This document shows, one piece after another, positions 37,988 to 47,041 of a DNA stretch of 64,000 nt. The stretch comes from Sphingobacterium chuzhouense. Lineage in GTDB: Bacteria > Bacteroidota > Bacteroidia > Sphingobacteriales > Sphingobacteriaceae. The stretch spans positions 620,001 to 684,000 of the forward strand of contig NZ_JACNYL010000003.1 in NCBI RefSeq assembly GCF_014692525.1. Reading direction: 5' to 3'. Position 1 is the stretch's first letter. Every line of letters starts with the position of its first letter. Under the pieces are notes generated by a model, which ran no database searches, had not been told where the DNA came from, and saw nothing but the letters and a program-made list of their open reading frames with translations. A program made the translations under genes and the position numbers.

Positions 37988-39757
37988 TTACCAGCCCGGA
38001 TTTTGAACAATATACCCCAGATCAATTTCGCTGACCCGGAAAGGGTATAAGTACATTTTGTCGTCCCAAACCCGTTCTTCAAACTTTTCTAGTTTGTAAG
38101 TTGGTTCCGCTCCCCCAGCGAGCCTCAGGCCATACATCCCTCCCTTCATCACGCCATCCGTTCCCGCGATTTTCCATCGACGTACATCGAAGTACCGGTG
38201 TTGTTCAAAGGATAGCTCAACAGCTCTTTCTCTACGGATTTTTTCTCGCATATCCGCTTGGTTAGTGTAGGTATAAGGTGGCATGTCTACCCGCTCGCGG
38301 ATAGTATTTAAGGCGTCCATTATATCGCCGGATGATCCGTTCGCCTCATTTAAGGCTTCCGCATAGTTCAAGTAGAATTCCGCCAATCGAAAGGTGATCC
38401 ACTTTGGTGCCGGACTGGATCCGTTGCGTACACCTTTCAGAAATTTGCGCAAAAAACCGACACCATTGTATAGATCCAACAGCCTGCTTTGCTGTTCGTA
38501 AAAATGATATACGGTACCGGTACCTCTAGACCATTCCGTACCCGACTGGAATACAGACGCCTGAAAGCGCGGTTCGAGTTCTCCCAATTTCCGTCGATAC
38601 TCCGCATAGGGATACGCAACGCCCTCCTGCTCATCCCATACTTGATCGGTACCATCTGCTTTTTGATAGAATTTGGTAAAATTGAAGGTTACCCCAATGT
38701 TCACCGGATCCGTTCCGGTATATACCACCGTACCGGGAGTCATGAAACGAACGAAATAATTGGTCGCCGTGGGTCCCATCAAACCGGCATCCAGGATGAT
38801 CTCGTTGACGTTTGGGTTAATAAATATTTCTTCGTAGCGGTCAACGGGGTTCTCTTTTCCCTGATACAGCTCGCACCATCCGCTCTCGTTTTTCGCCCAA
38901 TCTAGAACAGCTTTGTTTGCATCGGCCGCTATCCGCCACCGCTCAGGATCATAATTTGTATAACCAATCATGGCGCGTAGCGCCGGATCGCTTACCGGCC
39001 GGTAAGCACCATCCGAGTTAAACAAGGGGCTCGCTGCATATAAGAGCGTGCGCGCCTTTAATGCCAATGCCGCACCTTTTACAATCCGTCCTCTGTATTG
39101 ACTAGCGTATGCATTGGGCAGGCTTCTGGCAGCCTCGTCACAACTGTTCACAATAAAATTAACGGTCTCTTCGAAGCTACTACGTGGAATACGCACCTCC
39201 GGAATATCTTCTGCCGAAGAAACTTTAAGTACCTTGTCTACAATAGCCACGCCACCAAGACGCTGCATCAAATCGAAGTGCATCAGTGCTCTCAGAAAGA
39301 TAGCTTCCGCTTTCATCGCTGCTTTTTCCGTCTCTGAAAAAGGTGCCTGATCGATGTTCTCGATAAAGAGATTGGCATTCCTAATCCCCTTATAACAAAA
39401 CTCGCTTCTAAACTCGTACCAATAAATATCAGACGCACTCCAGTTGCCGGTATTAAACGCTTCCGCACCGGTGAGATTGGCGTAGGCATCTGCTTCGTCT
39501 GTTGCTGCCGCCAATATGGTATAGGTTGCACCGTAGTGATAGAAACCACTTTCCGATGCCGCCCAATAGAACGGAAATTCGTATATAGACGCTGTGCTAT
39601 AGACATTCCATAAAAACTGTTCTGTCTTTTCCTTAGAAGCAAAAATATCCTCTAGCGTCACCTCACTGCTTATCGGCTTTTCCAGGTATTTTTTACAAGA
39701 GAAACATACCGTTACACAAGTCAGGATGCTTATTAAAATTATCTTTTTCATGCTCAT
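37988..39757 (-). CDS. SusD/RagB-type glycan-binding lipoprotein (second pair)
   Basis: 589 residues, lipobox TVCFSC (Cys21). An internal ATG two codons in (MKKIIL) is an equally likely start. Hallmarks: AEAIFLRALMHFDLMQRLGG, IVKGAALALKARTLLYAASP, RRERAVELSFEQHRYFDVRRW, and the end VQNPGW. Lid protein for the SusC encoded 12 bp upstream. It shares these motifs with the first SusD but differs strongly elsewhere, so the two pairs probably bind different parts or sizes of the glycan. Confidence 0.95.
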   Translation of the reverse strand: MSMKKIILISILTCVTVCFSCKKYLEKPISSEVTLEDIFASKEKTEQFLWNVYSTASIYEFPFYWAASESGFYHYGATYTILAAATDEADAYANLTGAEAFNTGNWSASDIYWYEFRSEFCYKGIRNANLFIENIDQAPFSETEKAAMKAEAIFLRALMHFDLMQRLGGVAIVDKVLKVSSAEDIPEVRIPRSSFEETVNFIVNSCDEAARSLPNAYASQYRGRIVKGAALALKARTLLYAASPLFNSDGAYRPVSDPALRAMIGYTNYDPERWRIAADANKAVLDWAKNESGWCELYQGKENPVDRYEEIFINPNVNEIILDAGLMGPTATNYFVRFMTPGTVVYTGTDPVNIGVTFNFTKFYQKADGTDQVWDEQEGVAYPYAEYRRKLGELEPRFQASVFQSGTEWSRGTGTVYHFYEQQSRLLDLYNGVGFLRKFLKGVRNGSSPAPKWITFRLAEFYLNYAEALNEANGSSGDIMDALNTIRERVDMPPYTYTNQADMREKIRRERAVELSFEQHRYFDVRRWKIAGTDGVMKGGMYGLRLAGGAEPTYKLEKFEERVWDDKMYLYPFRVSEIDLGYIVQNPGW

Positions 39758-39769
39758 AGCCTTTCAGGA

Positions 39770-42700
39770 TTAAAATTGAAAATTGACGCCACCATTAAAA
39801 ACCCGCATTGGTGGATATACCCTTCCCCATAATTCACGCGCATCCGGATCTTTACTATATTTCATGTTGGCCCAGGTAATCAGGTTATTACCGCTTACGT
39901 ACACCCGCATCGACGTTAGCCCCACTCTTTTTAGAAAATCAGCCGTAAAGCGGTATCCCATTTCTACATTTTTTAAGCGGATGTAAGAGGCATCCTGAAT
40001 CCAAAATGAAGATGGTTGATAATTATGCTGCCTTTCAGGGGATAATTCTAACCGCGGAAAGGTGATTTTTTCACCATTCGCATACCGCTCGGGAGTCCAT
40101 CGTTCCAAGTGCCATTTCTGAGCCGATCCCCAGTCTGAAGTAAACGGATAAGCGGAAGCCGACTCAAACCTCACCGATACATTATCCGTCCCTTGGAAAA
40201 GAGCCGACAGATCAAATCCCTTCCACGAAAAGCCCCCAGAAATGGAGTAAGTCACTTCCGGCCAGTCGGAATACCCAACCGGTCCCATATCGTCCGTAGA
40301 GATTATCCCATCGCCATTCAGGTCTTTATATTTCATATCACCCAGTTGCACGCCCGCCGTAGACCATTGCGATGCCGGGGCAGCGTCCACTTCCTCCTGC
40401 GTGTTATAAAACCCTTCGAAGGTGAGTCCGAAATACTGATTGATCGGTCTGCCGGTCCGTAGCATCCAGTCGTATTTCCGCGTGGCCTCATCCTGAAAGA
40501 TAATTTTATTCCTAGCAAAGGCATACGCGCCCTTCACCCAGAATGCCGCGTTTCCGATGGTATGATCATACCCTACTTCAATTTCGTATCCTTTATTCTC
40601 TACTTTGCCGATATTTGCAGCCGGCAGCTCTGCCGCCACCAGTTCCGGCACGGTCGATAACCGCCAAAGAATATTATCCCGTTTCTCTTCGAAATAGTCG
40701 GCTGTAATGCTCAGGTGGTTAGATAATAGTTTAAGTTCGGCTCCCACATTCAGTTTTTTCGCCCGCTCCCAGGTTACGTCCGGATTTCCGATTTTTCCTT
40801 CGCGGTACATATTAAACCGGGTCATATTGACACCAGCCTCACCAAATACCACGGCCTGATAGCCACCATTTCCTAAGGTATAGGGGCCGTTGAGATACAA
40901 ATATCGGTCGCCCCCAATTTTGTCGTTACCCACTTCACCGTAAGAGCCTCTAAATTTTAGAAACGTCACCCAATCATTTTCCGGGAAAAATGGTTCTTCA
41001 CTAGCTACCCATCCTGCGGATACCGACGGAAAGAAACCAAAACGCTTTCCTTCCGGAAAATTTTCCGATCCGTTGTATCCCATATTGAATTCACTCAAAT
41101 AGCGATTTTTATATGCATATGTAATCCGCGATACCAACCCCAGATAAGCAGTAGGAAGCTTATACGCTAAATTAGGATAAAAGGCACGTTGGAAATTTGC
41201 CAAAATAAGGCCGGTAACTTGATGCGATTCGCCAAACGTCCGGTTGTAATCCAGTGCGGCCTCCGTATACATCTTACGCCATTTGTTGTTATCGCCAACA
41301 CTTTCAGACAGATTATAGAATGGTCCACCTTCTTTGCTTTGATACATGGTGTACCCCATGGGGCTGTTCGGATCCTTTAAGATCGTATAGGCCGGAAAAT
41401 ACCGACTGCGTACCTTATGTTTCAGATAGTAACTGTCGTAAGCACCCATCGCCCGAACCGATAAGCCAGGTGTTATCTTATGCAGGTCGTACTTGATGGA
41501 CAAATTGGTATTAACGGTGCTGGAGTAATCGTCCGTCACGAAGGCACCTCCCGTACTGGTCGGCCCTGCTTGCCCCCAAGGATTGAAGTTAGGCACGCCG
41601 GTAGGCATACCAGTAATCTTTTCGATATATTTACCCTCCACAAAACCGGGGCTCGTCATCGGAGGTAAATTGGCCGATTTATCAAAAGCCCCCCAAGCCC
41701 CACCATTGGGTATGGAATTATCCGTAATCTGATTGCCCAGTTTCAACGAAATCGTCAAATCCTCAATCGGTTTAAAATCAAAGTTCATCCGGATATTATA
41801 TTTGTCGTAGGTATGCTTAAAGGGAAACCCTAAATCCTGCTCTGGTTGATGGTATCCTCCACTTTGGTTGAAATAGCCCAACGATGTAAAGTACTGTAGC
41901 CGTTCTGTACCTCCCGAAATATTGGTATTGTAAGATTGTTGAAACGAAAAAGGCTTGATCAACTCCTCCATCCAATTTTTACTGGTGTGAAATATAGGGT
42001 CTTCCCCTGTTTGATATAGCCGTAAGTCTTCTTCGGAGAAAACGGGAGTCTGTCCCATATTCATCTGCGCCTCGTTGCGAAGTAGCGCATATTCATAAGA
42101 GCCGAGGAGTTCCGGAAGAATAGAAGGCTGTATGGCTGCGACGTTACTCGTAAAATTAATCACAGGCTTTCCAGTTTTCCCCTGTTTCGTGGTGATCAAG
42201 ATCACCCCATTGGCACCCCGCACACCAAATACAGCCGTCGAAGACGCGTCTTTCAAAATGTTGATCGACTCGATCTCATTAGGATCTAAATTATTATAGG
42301 TTTCCCTTTCTACACCGTCAATCATGATAAGAGGGCCTCGTCCGCCAGCATTCAACGTGGCCATTCCCCGGATAAATATGGTGGCCTTATCATTGCCAAA
42401 TTCTCCGGAATTTTGTACCGCTTGCAAACCCGGAGCCATACCGATCAAGGCATTACTGATACCCGCCACCGGCGCTCTGACCAAATCCTCTCCCGACACC
42501 GATGCAATAGCACCCGTCGTCGTGATCTTCTTTTGTTGCCCATACCCTACAATAACCACGTCCATCAGTTCATTATTCGCTGCCTGAAGATCAATCGTTA
42601 TGAATCTGCGGTTGTTTACGGCCGCCTCCTGTGTTTCGTAACCGAGGAAACTAACCACCAAAACGGCGTCATCAGATACCTCCAGAGAGAATTCTCCCGC

Positions 42701-42868
42701 ATCGTTGGTACTCGTGCCACTGTCTGTATTTTTTATCTTAATGCTGACGCCCGGCAAAGGTTCGTTACCTTCAACCACCTTTCCTTGAATACGTCGTGTT
42801 TGTGAAAAAACATCGCCTATTGATAAAAAGTAAGCTATTCCGATAAGAATGAGTAATGTTTTCTTCAT
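39770..42868 (-). CDS. SusC/RagA-type TonB-dependent transporter (first gene of the large operon)
   Basis: 1032 residues. Signal peptide (MKKTLLILIGIAYFLSIGDVFSQ), carboxypeptidase-D-like domain (about 28-100; GKVVEGNEPLPGVSIKIK), TonB-box-like MDVVIVGYGQQ near 102-112, plug (IFIRGMATLN, VFGVRGANGVILITTKQG), then a 22-strand barrel ending FNGGVNFQF. It is the first gene of the minus-strand PUL operon. A TATATTTG -7 box 44 bp upstream and a TCYAT double box upstream of that form its promoter, giving a leader of about 38 nt. Confidence 0.96.
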   Translation of the reverse strand: MKKTLLILIGIAYFLSIGDVFSQTRRIQGKVVEGNEPLPGVSIKIKNTDSGTSTNDAGEFSLEVSDDAVLVVSFLGYETQEAAVNNRRFITIDLQAANNELMDVVIVGYGQQKKITTTGAIASVSGEDLVRAPVAGISNALIGMAPGLQAVQNSGEFGNDKATIFIRGMATLNAGGRGPLIMIDGVERETYNNLDPNEIESINILKDASSTAVFGVRGANGVILITTKQGKTGKPVINFTSNVAAIQPSILPELLGSYEYALLRNEAQMNMGQTPVFSEEDLRLYQTGEDPIFHTSKNWMEELIKPFSFQQSYNTNISGGTERLQYFTSLGYFNQSGGYHQPEQDLGFPFKHTYDKYNIRMNFDFKPIEDLTISLKLGNQITDNSIPNGGAWGAFDKSANLPPMTSPGFVEGKYIEKITGMPTGVPNFNPWGQAGPTSTGGAFVTDDYSSTVNTNLSIKYDLHKITPGLSVRAMGAYDSYYLKHKVRSRYFPAYTILKDPNSPMGYTMYQSKEGGPFYNLSESVGDNNKWRKMYTEAALDYNRTFGESHQVTGLILANFQRAFYPNLAYKLPTAYLGLVSRITYAYKNRYLSEFNMGYNGSENFPEGKRFGFFPSVSAGWVASEEPFFPENDWVTFLKFRGSYGEVGNDKIGGDRYLYLNGPYTLGNGGYQAVVFGEAGVNMTRFNMYREGKIGNPDVTWERAKKLNVGAELKLLSNHLSITADYFEEKRDNILWRLSTVPELVAAELPAANIGKVENKGYEIEVGYDHTIGNAAFWVKGAYAFARNKIIFQDEATRKYDWMLRTGRPINQYFGLTFEGFYNTQEEVDAAPASQWSTAGVQLGDMKYKDLNGDGIISTDDMGPVGYSDWPEVTYSISGGFSWKGFDLSALFQGTDNVSVRFESASAYPFTSDWGSAQKWHLERWTPERYANGEKITFPRLELSPERQHNYQPSSFWIQDASYIRLKNVEMGYRFTADFLKRVGLTSMRVYVSGNNLITWANMKYSKDPDARELWGRVYPPMRVFNGGVNFQF

Positions 42869-42911
42869 GTTGATAAAGGTTTATGATAGATCAATTAGCT
42901 GAAACTACAAA

Positions 42912-42976
42912 CAAATATAACGACCTATTAGGGTGTGGAAAATAGAGGTTTTTAGGAAAAGGATGGACAATTTTAC
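42912..42976 (-). promoter_or_regulatory. susC operon promoter with 21-bp-spaced double box
   Basis: On the minus strand: upstream box TCCAT (42967-42963) inside GTAAAATTGTCCATCC, downstream box TCTAT (42946-42942), and -7 box TATATTTG (42919-42912). First-base spacings are 21 bp between boxes and 48 bp from upstream box to -7 box. The downstream box lies where an activator would touch RNA polymerase near -33, and the -33 sequence itself is weak (TTTC). Confidence 0.75.
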
Positions 42977-42990
42977 TTCAAATCATACGA

Positions 42991-44193
42991 CTAATTTATT
43001 CTTTTATATCGAGCCATCGATTCTATAAAATAATAATCCGCATAGATTAACGGTACGTCGATATCGGCATGGCGAGGATAATTCCCCACTCCGTGCTTGA
43101 GAAGAAAACCTCCATTTTTTCCATAGTCCGAAAAATAGGTCGGCGATGTCAACGATTGCAGCATCTTTTCTGCAGCTTTAAGGTAGGTCTCGCTTAGCGG
43201 CTGTTCTACATAGCCGCTAAGCTCGAGCAGTGCCGAACAGATAACGGCTCCGGCGGAGGCATCCCGAGGAGCCGCCGGAATGTCTTCGGCATCAAAGTCC
43301 CAATAAGGAATACCGTCTGCAGGTAGATGGGGATGATTTAAAATAAATTGACCAATATGATTAGCTTGCTCCAGATACAAGGGATCGCCCGTTTCGCGGT
43401 ACATGACGGTGTATCCATACAATCCCCACGCTTGCCCGCGCGCCCAGGCAGACGAGTCGGAGGCGCCTTGCACCGTCTGCTTTTTTCGTACCTCTCCATT
43501 ACCCGGGTTATATATTACCAAATGGTGCGAGCTATAATCCGGACGAAAATGATGCTTCATCGTAGTATTGGCATGTTCAACAGCAATTTTATAAAAAGAT
43601 GAATCCCCCGTCATTTTTGTCACTGCAAACAGCAGCTCTAGATTCACCATATTGTCAATGATCACCATGAACTGCGACGAATCCGAATCCCACGAACGCA
43701 GACAACCTACTTTCGGATTAAAACGCGACGCCAACGATCGCGCACTGTTAACGAGGATAGAATCATAAGCTGGTTTCGGTTCCAACCGCTTTGCGTTTCC
43801 GAAAGAACAGTACATCATAAAGCCCAGATCATGCGTCGTGGTATTAAATTGTTCCTTTTTTAGAACGTCCATTTTTCTTAGCGCTTCCTGATACAGTAGC
43901 GTATCGCCTGTCAACTCATAGAGGTACAGCAAACCTCCCGGATAAAAGCCCCCTACCCAAGGTTCGGAGCCGCTGGTAACCAACTGTCCCTTATCTTCAT
44001 AATAGGTAACCGGAAACCGGTCCGGCTTCAATTCCTGCATCAAGAACGTATATTGGCTGGCAGATTCTTTTATTCGTTTTTCTACTGTTTCCAACAGCGA
44101 TTTTCTCGAAGGATGTTTTTCATTTTGGGCGTTGGCTATCGTACCAACGAATATGAACAGGGAGGCGATACCCCATTTTAAGGAATACATCAT
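42991..44193 (-). CDS. GH88 unsaturated glucuronyl hydrolase (second copy)
   Basis: 400 residues with signal MMYSLKWGIASLFIFVGTIANAQ. Catalytic Asp122 (THDLGFMMYCSFGNAKRL) and Asp180 (VIIDNMVNLELLF), with WARGQAWGLYGYTVMYRETG and PRDASAGAVICSALLELSGY. It is clearly a paralogue of the GH88 at 26-27 kb, but somewhat shorter. The start overlaps the upstream GH2 stop by 4 bp (ATGA type), so the GH2-GH88 pair is translationally coupled. It removes unsaturated uronate from lyase products, and two copies suggest different linkages or aglycones. Confidence 0.93.
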   Translation of the reverse strand: MMYSLKWGIASLFIFVGTIANAQNEKHPSRKSLLETVEKRIKESASQYTFLMQELKPDRFPVTYYEDKGQLVTSGSEPWVGGFYPGGLLYLYELTGDTLLYQEALRKMDVLKKEQFNTTTHDLGFMMYCSFGNAKRLEPKPAYDSILVNSARSLASRFNPKVGCLRSWDSDSSQFMVIIDNMVNLELLFAVTKMTGDSSFYKIAVEHANTTMKHHFRPDYSSHHLVIYNPGNGEVRKKQTVQGASDSSAWARGQAWGLYGYTVMYRETGDPLYLEQANHIGQFILNHPHLPADGIPYWDFDAEDIPAAPRDASAGAVICSALLELSGYVEQPLSETYLKAAEKMLQSLTSPTYFSDYGKNGGFLLKHGVGNYPRHADIDVPLIYADYYFIESMARYKRIN

Positions 44194-47039
44194 GGTCTTG
44201 GGTTTTCTTTTTTTAATAATTGATTCAACTGCTGCGGCTGAATAGATTGTTGGGGTGCAAAATCATCCGAACTCACGTATTGGAGCATGCTATAGTACAG
44301 CTGGCGTACCTCCGGTTGATTTAAGTTGGGGATTAAATTGGCCATCGAAATAAAGAGCTTGCCCGCCCCTACTTGAAATTCAAATAACATTCCGAGTTTA
44401 TGATTTCGATCAATATTGTCTATTATCTGTACAATGGGACGATAGCGCTTATCCGTATGGTCTAAAATCAATGGTCGGGCCATCTTCATAATCGACCACC
44501 ACTGCCAATTGCTGTGCGCTTCCGTCGGGAAATGTTTAAACAAAGGGTGTTCAGGATCGGTTAGCATCCCCAAAGTACCTGCCGAAACGGGTCGGTTCAT
44601 CCTTTCGGCAGAATTTTTAAATGTTTTCCAGTTCCAAAATTCGCTAATAAATTGCGGTTTTATCGATAGTTCCGCTACGGTCACGTGATTCGGAAATAAA
44701 ATGACCCGTTCACCCGCTTTCAATAAATCCACCACTTTGTCATTATATTCTGTGGCCACATGCACATTTTTGGGAACATCCATCGTGACATGAGCCGGAT
44801 ATACCCAAATGGGATAAACGGAGGTTAGCCCCGTAGAAGGTACACGAAGTTCGACCTGAAACTTGGATGCCTTTTTCTGGTTTTTAAGCGGAAAAGAGAT
44901 ATGCCCAATAGGGCTGATTTGACCTTTGTTAGCCCGAATGGACAATTTTCCGGAAATAATCTGATCGTTAGTCTCCGTATCAACGATCCTCCATTCCAGC
45001 GCCTTGTCTTGTATGGTTTGTGGACTGTAATTGACCAACTGGATATCCGCTGTAAAAGTTTCATCACTACGCCAAACGTATTTATCCATCAGCAACTGGA
45101 TCACAACATCGTTATTAAACTGTCGAAATTCCGCTTCGTCGATCAGTCCCTTACTTTCCATAAAAGCATTCAACAAACCTACCAATGCTGTCCCCTGCCC
45201 CGGAAAATCTTGAAGATCCAATAATTGAAAACCTGCAAAGCCGGGTGTGCGGAGAGCCATTTCAATTTCTTCGCGGTAGAGCAAAGCCGTAAGTTTTCCA
45301 GAGGCATTCAAAAAATCGGATGCCTGATCGCCCATGCCAGTTTCCTGAAGGCGTTTTCTGAATATCTCGAAGTTCAGCGGCCGTAAAACGCCGGTATACC
45401 GATCGATTTCACGATAATCAGGATATACTTGATATTGACCATTTTCATGACCGATGATAGGAAGTGAGTGCCCCGCAATACCCGCCGTAAAATTCCTCCG
45501 GGTAGAGGGTTGCTGTGTATTAATCTGTCCATTTCCTGCATCTTCCGGCGTAGCAAAACCACCTCTCACATCGTATTTCCCGTTGGGCGTTTCTCCGCCG
45601 GTACGCATGGTTACCCAAAAATCATCGGTTTCTCCCGGCGCCGGATTCTCGTAGAAAGCGTTGGTTCCAAAAGCATACAACGGACGGGCATCGTGCTTTC
45701 TGAGCCGGTCCACTAACGCTTCATGAACTTCGCGATCGCCTATCAGCTCATTTCCCAAGGACAGCATAACCAGCGACGGATGATTCCCATACGCATCCAA
45801 TATAGCCTGCCCTTCCTGCTGTTGAAAAGCAATAGCAGCGGTATCTTTCGCCGTCATTTGCGACCAATTGGGCAATTCCGTTTGAATATAAATCCCTTCT
45901 AAATCTGCTGCTTCGAAAGCCGCTTGCGGCGGTGTATATGAATGAAACCGGTAATGGTTGATGCCATAGCTTTTTGCGATTCGGTATAGCCGTCGCCAAT
46001 CCTCCGTCTTCATCGACGGATAACCCGTTAAGGGGAAAATACAAACATCATTTTTGCCCCTTAAAAAGACAATTTCCCCATTATTTGTAAACTGTGTGCC
46101 TCGTGTATCGAAATTGCGCAGCCCTAAAGTAGCCGTTTGCTCGTCGTAAATGGCATCATCTACAAGCAGGCGGACGGATAATTTATATAATGCCGGGTTA
46201 TATTCATCCCATAGCAAAGCATCTTTGCCTAAGGGGTAATCGATTGCCACGATACTATCGTCCGTATGAAGCTGTACAGGTAGCGATAAAGCTTTTACAT
46301 GCTTCTTCTGGGGGGTATTATGCGTATGTGCTTGCAGTTCTATCCGCACCTGCTGTTTGGCGTGTATATTATTTTTAAGGTTCAGCTTCACCTCCACACG
46401 CTTATCAGCTACTTTGGGTGTGAGCTTCATTTGGTAAATTTCTATGGCAGGGATAGCTTCTAAAAATAATTCTCCGATTATCCCGTTCCAGTTCGTCTGG
46501 GTGTGTACACTTAGCGCGTGCGATCCGCCCACCGGTGCCAAGTTGGGCGAATTATCTACCCGGATCGTCAGGGTATGCTTGCCAGGAGTCAATGGCTTCT
46601 CAAAACGGTATACCTGCGGTGCCAATAATACCTTGCATTCCCCCATCCACTCGCCGTTGAGCCAAACTTGAGTGGCCTTCGTCCTTTCCATAAACAGCCT
46701 GACTTGTTTGTCCTTCCAATGTTCGGGAATCTCAATTTCTTTATGATACCAAGCGGCTCCGATATATTTCCAGGTTTGGCTAAGATGGTCAGTCGTCGAA
46801 TCCTTCACAAAAACACCTTTTCCCTGCTCTTCCAACGAACCTGGCAAAGTTACCGTCTCTTTAAATGTACGATCCTGCCACCGCTCCTGTATACCTGCGT
46901 CGGTGTCCAGCTGTAATTGCCAGTCGCCACGAAGATCTATCCGCTCTCTAGCAAAAGAATCACGGTGTTGTGCGGTAACCGTCAGCAGGCTCAAGCAGCA
47001 TATCCAAGCAACTACAAATTTTATCCGATTTAGAATCAT
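44190..47039 (-). CDS. GH2 family exo-glycosidase (second paralogue)
   Basis: 949 residues with signal MILNRIKFVVAWICCLSLLTVTAQ. Same domain order as the GH2 at 27-30 kb: sugar-binding domain (about 30-200, HALSVHTQTNWNGIIGEL), immunoglobulin-like domain, TIM barrel (about 320-640). Acid/base Glu431 (VMLSLGNELIG) and nucleophile Glu532 (IIGHENGQYQVYPDY). Compared with the first paralogue the nucleophile loop reads HEN instead of HEI. It starts 3 bp after the DUF5107/TPR gene stop. Substrate not assignable beyond GH2. Confidence 0.92.
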   Translation of the reverse strand: MILNRIKFVVAWICCLSLLTVTAQHRDSFARERIDLRGDWQLQLDTDAGIQERWQDRTFKETVTLPGSLEEQGKGVFVKDSTTDHLSQTWKYIGAAWYHKEIEIPEHWKDKQVRLFMERTKATQVWLNGEWMGECKVLLAPQVYRFEKPLTPGKHTLTIRVDNSPNLAPVGGSHALSVHTQTNWNGIIGELFLEAIPAIEIYQMKLTPKVADKRVEVKLNLKNNIHAKQQVRIELQAHTHNTPQKKHVKALSLPVQLHTDDSIVAIDYPLGKDALLWDEYNPALYKLSVRLLVDDAIYDEQTATLGLRNFDTRGTQFTNNGEIVFLRGKNDVCIFPLTGYPSMKTEDWRRLYRIAKSYGINHYRFHSYTPPQAAFEAADLEGIYIQTELPNWSQMTAKDTAAIAFQQQEGQAILDAYGNHPSLVMLSLGNELIGDREVHEALVDRLRKHDARPLYAFGTNAFYENPAPGETDDFWVTMRTGGETPNGKYDVRGGFATPEDAGNGQINTQQPSTRRNFTAGIAGHSLPIIGHENGQYQVYPDYREIDRYTGVLRPLNFEIFRKRLQETGMGDQASDFLNASGKLTALLYREEIEMALRTPGFAGFQLLDLQDFPGQGTALVGLLNAFMESKGLIDEAEFRQFNNDVVIQLLMDKYVWRSDETFTADIQLVNYSPQTIQDKALEWRIVDTETNDQIISGKLSIRANKGQISPIGHISFPLKNQKKASKFQVELRVPSTGLTSVYPIWVYPAHVTMDVPKNVHVATEYNDKVVDLLKAGERVILFPNHVTVAELSIKPQFISEFWNWKTFKNSAERMNRPVSAGTLGMLTDPEHPLFKHFPTEAHSNWQWWSIMKMARPLILDHTDKRYRPIVQIIDNIDRNHKLGMLFEFQVGAGKLFISMANLIPNLNQPEVRQLYYSMLQYVSSDDFAPQQSIQPQQLNQLLKKENPRP

Positions 47040-47041
47040 CG

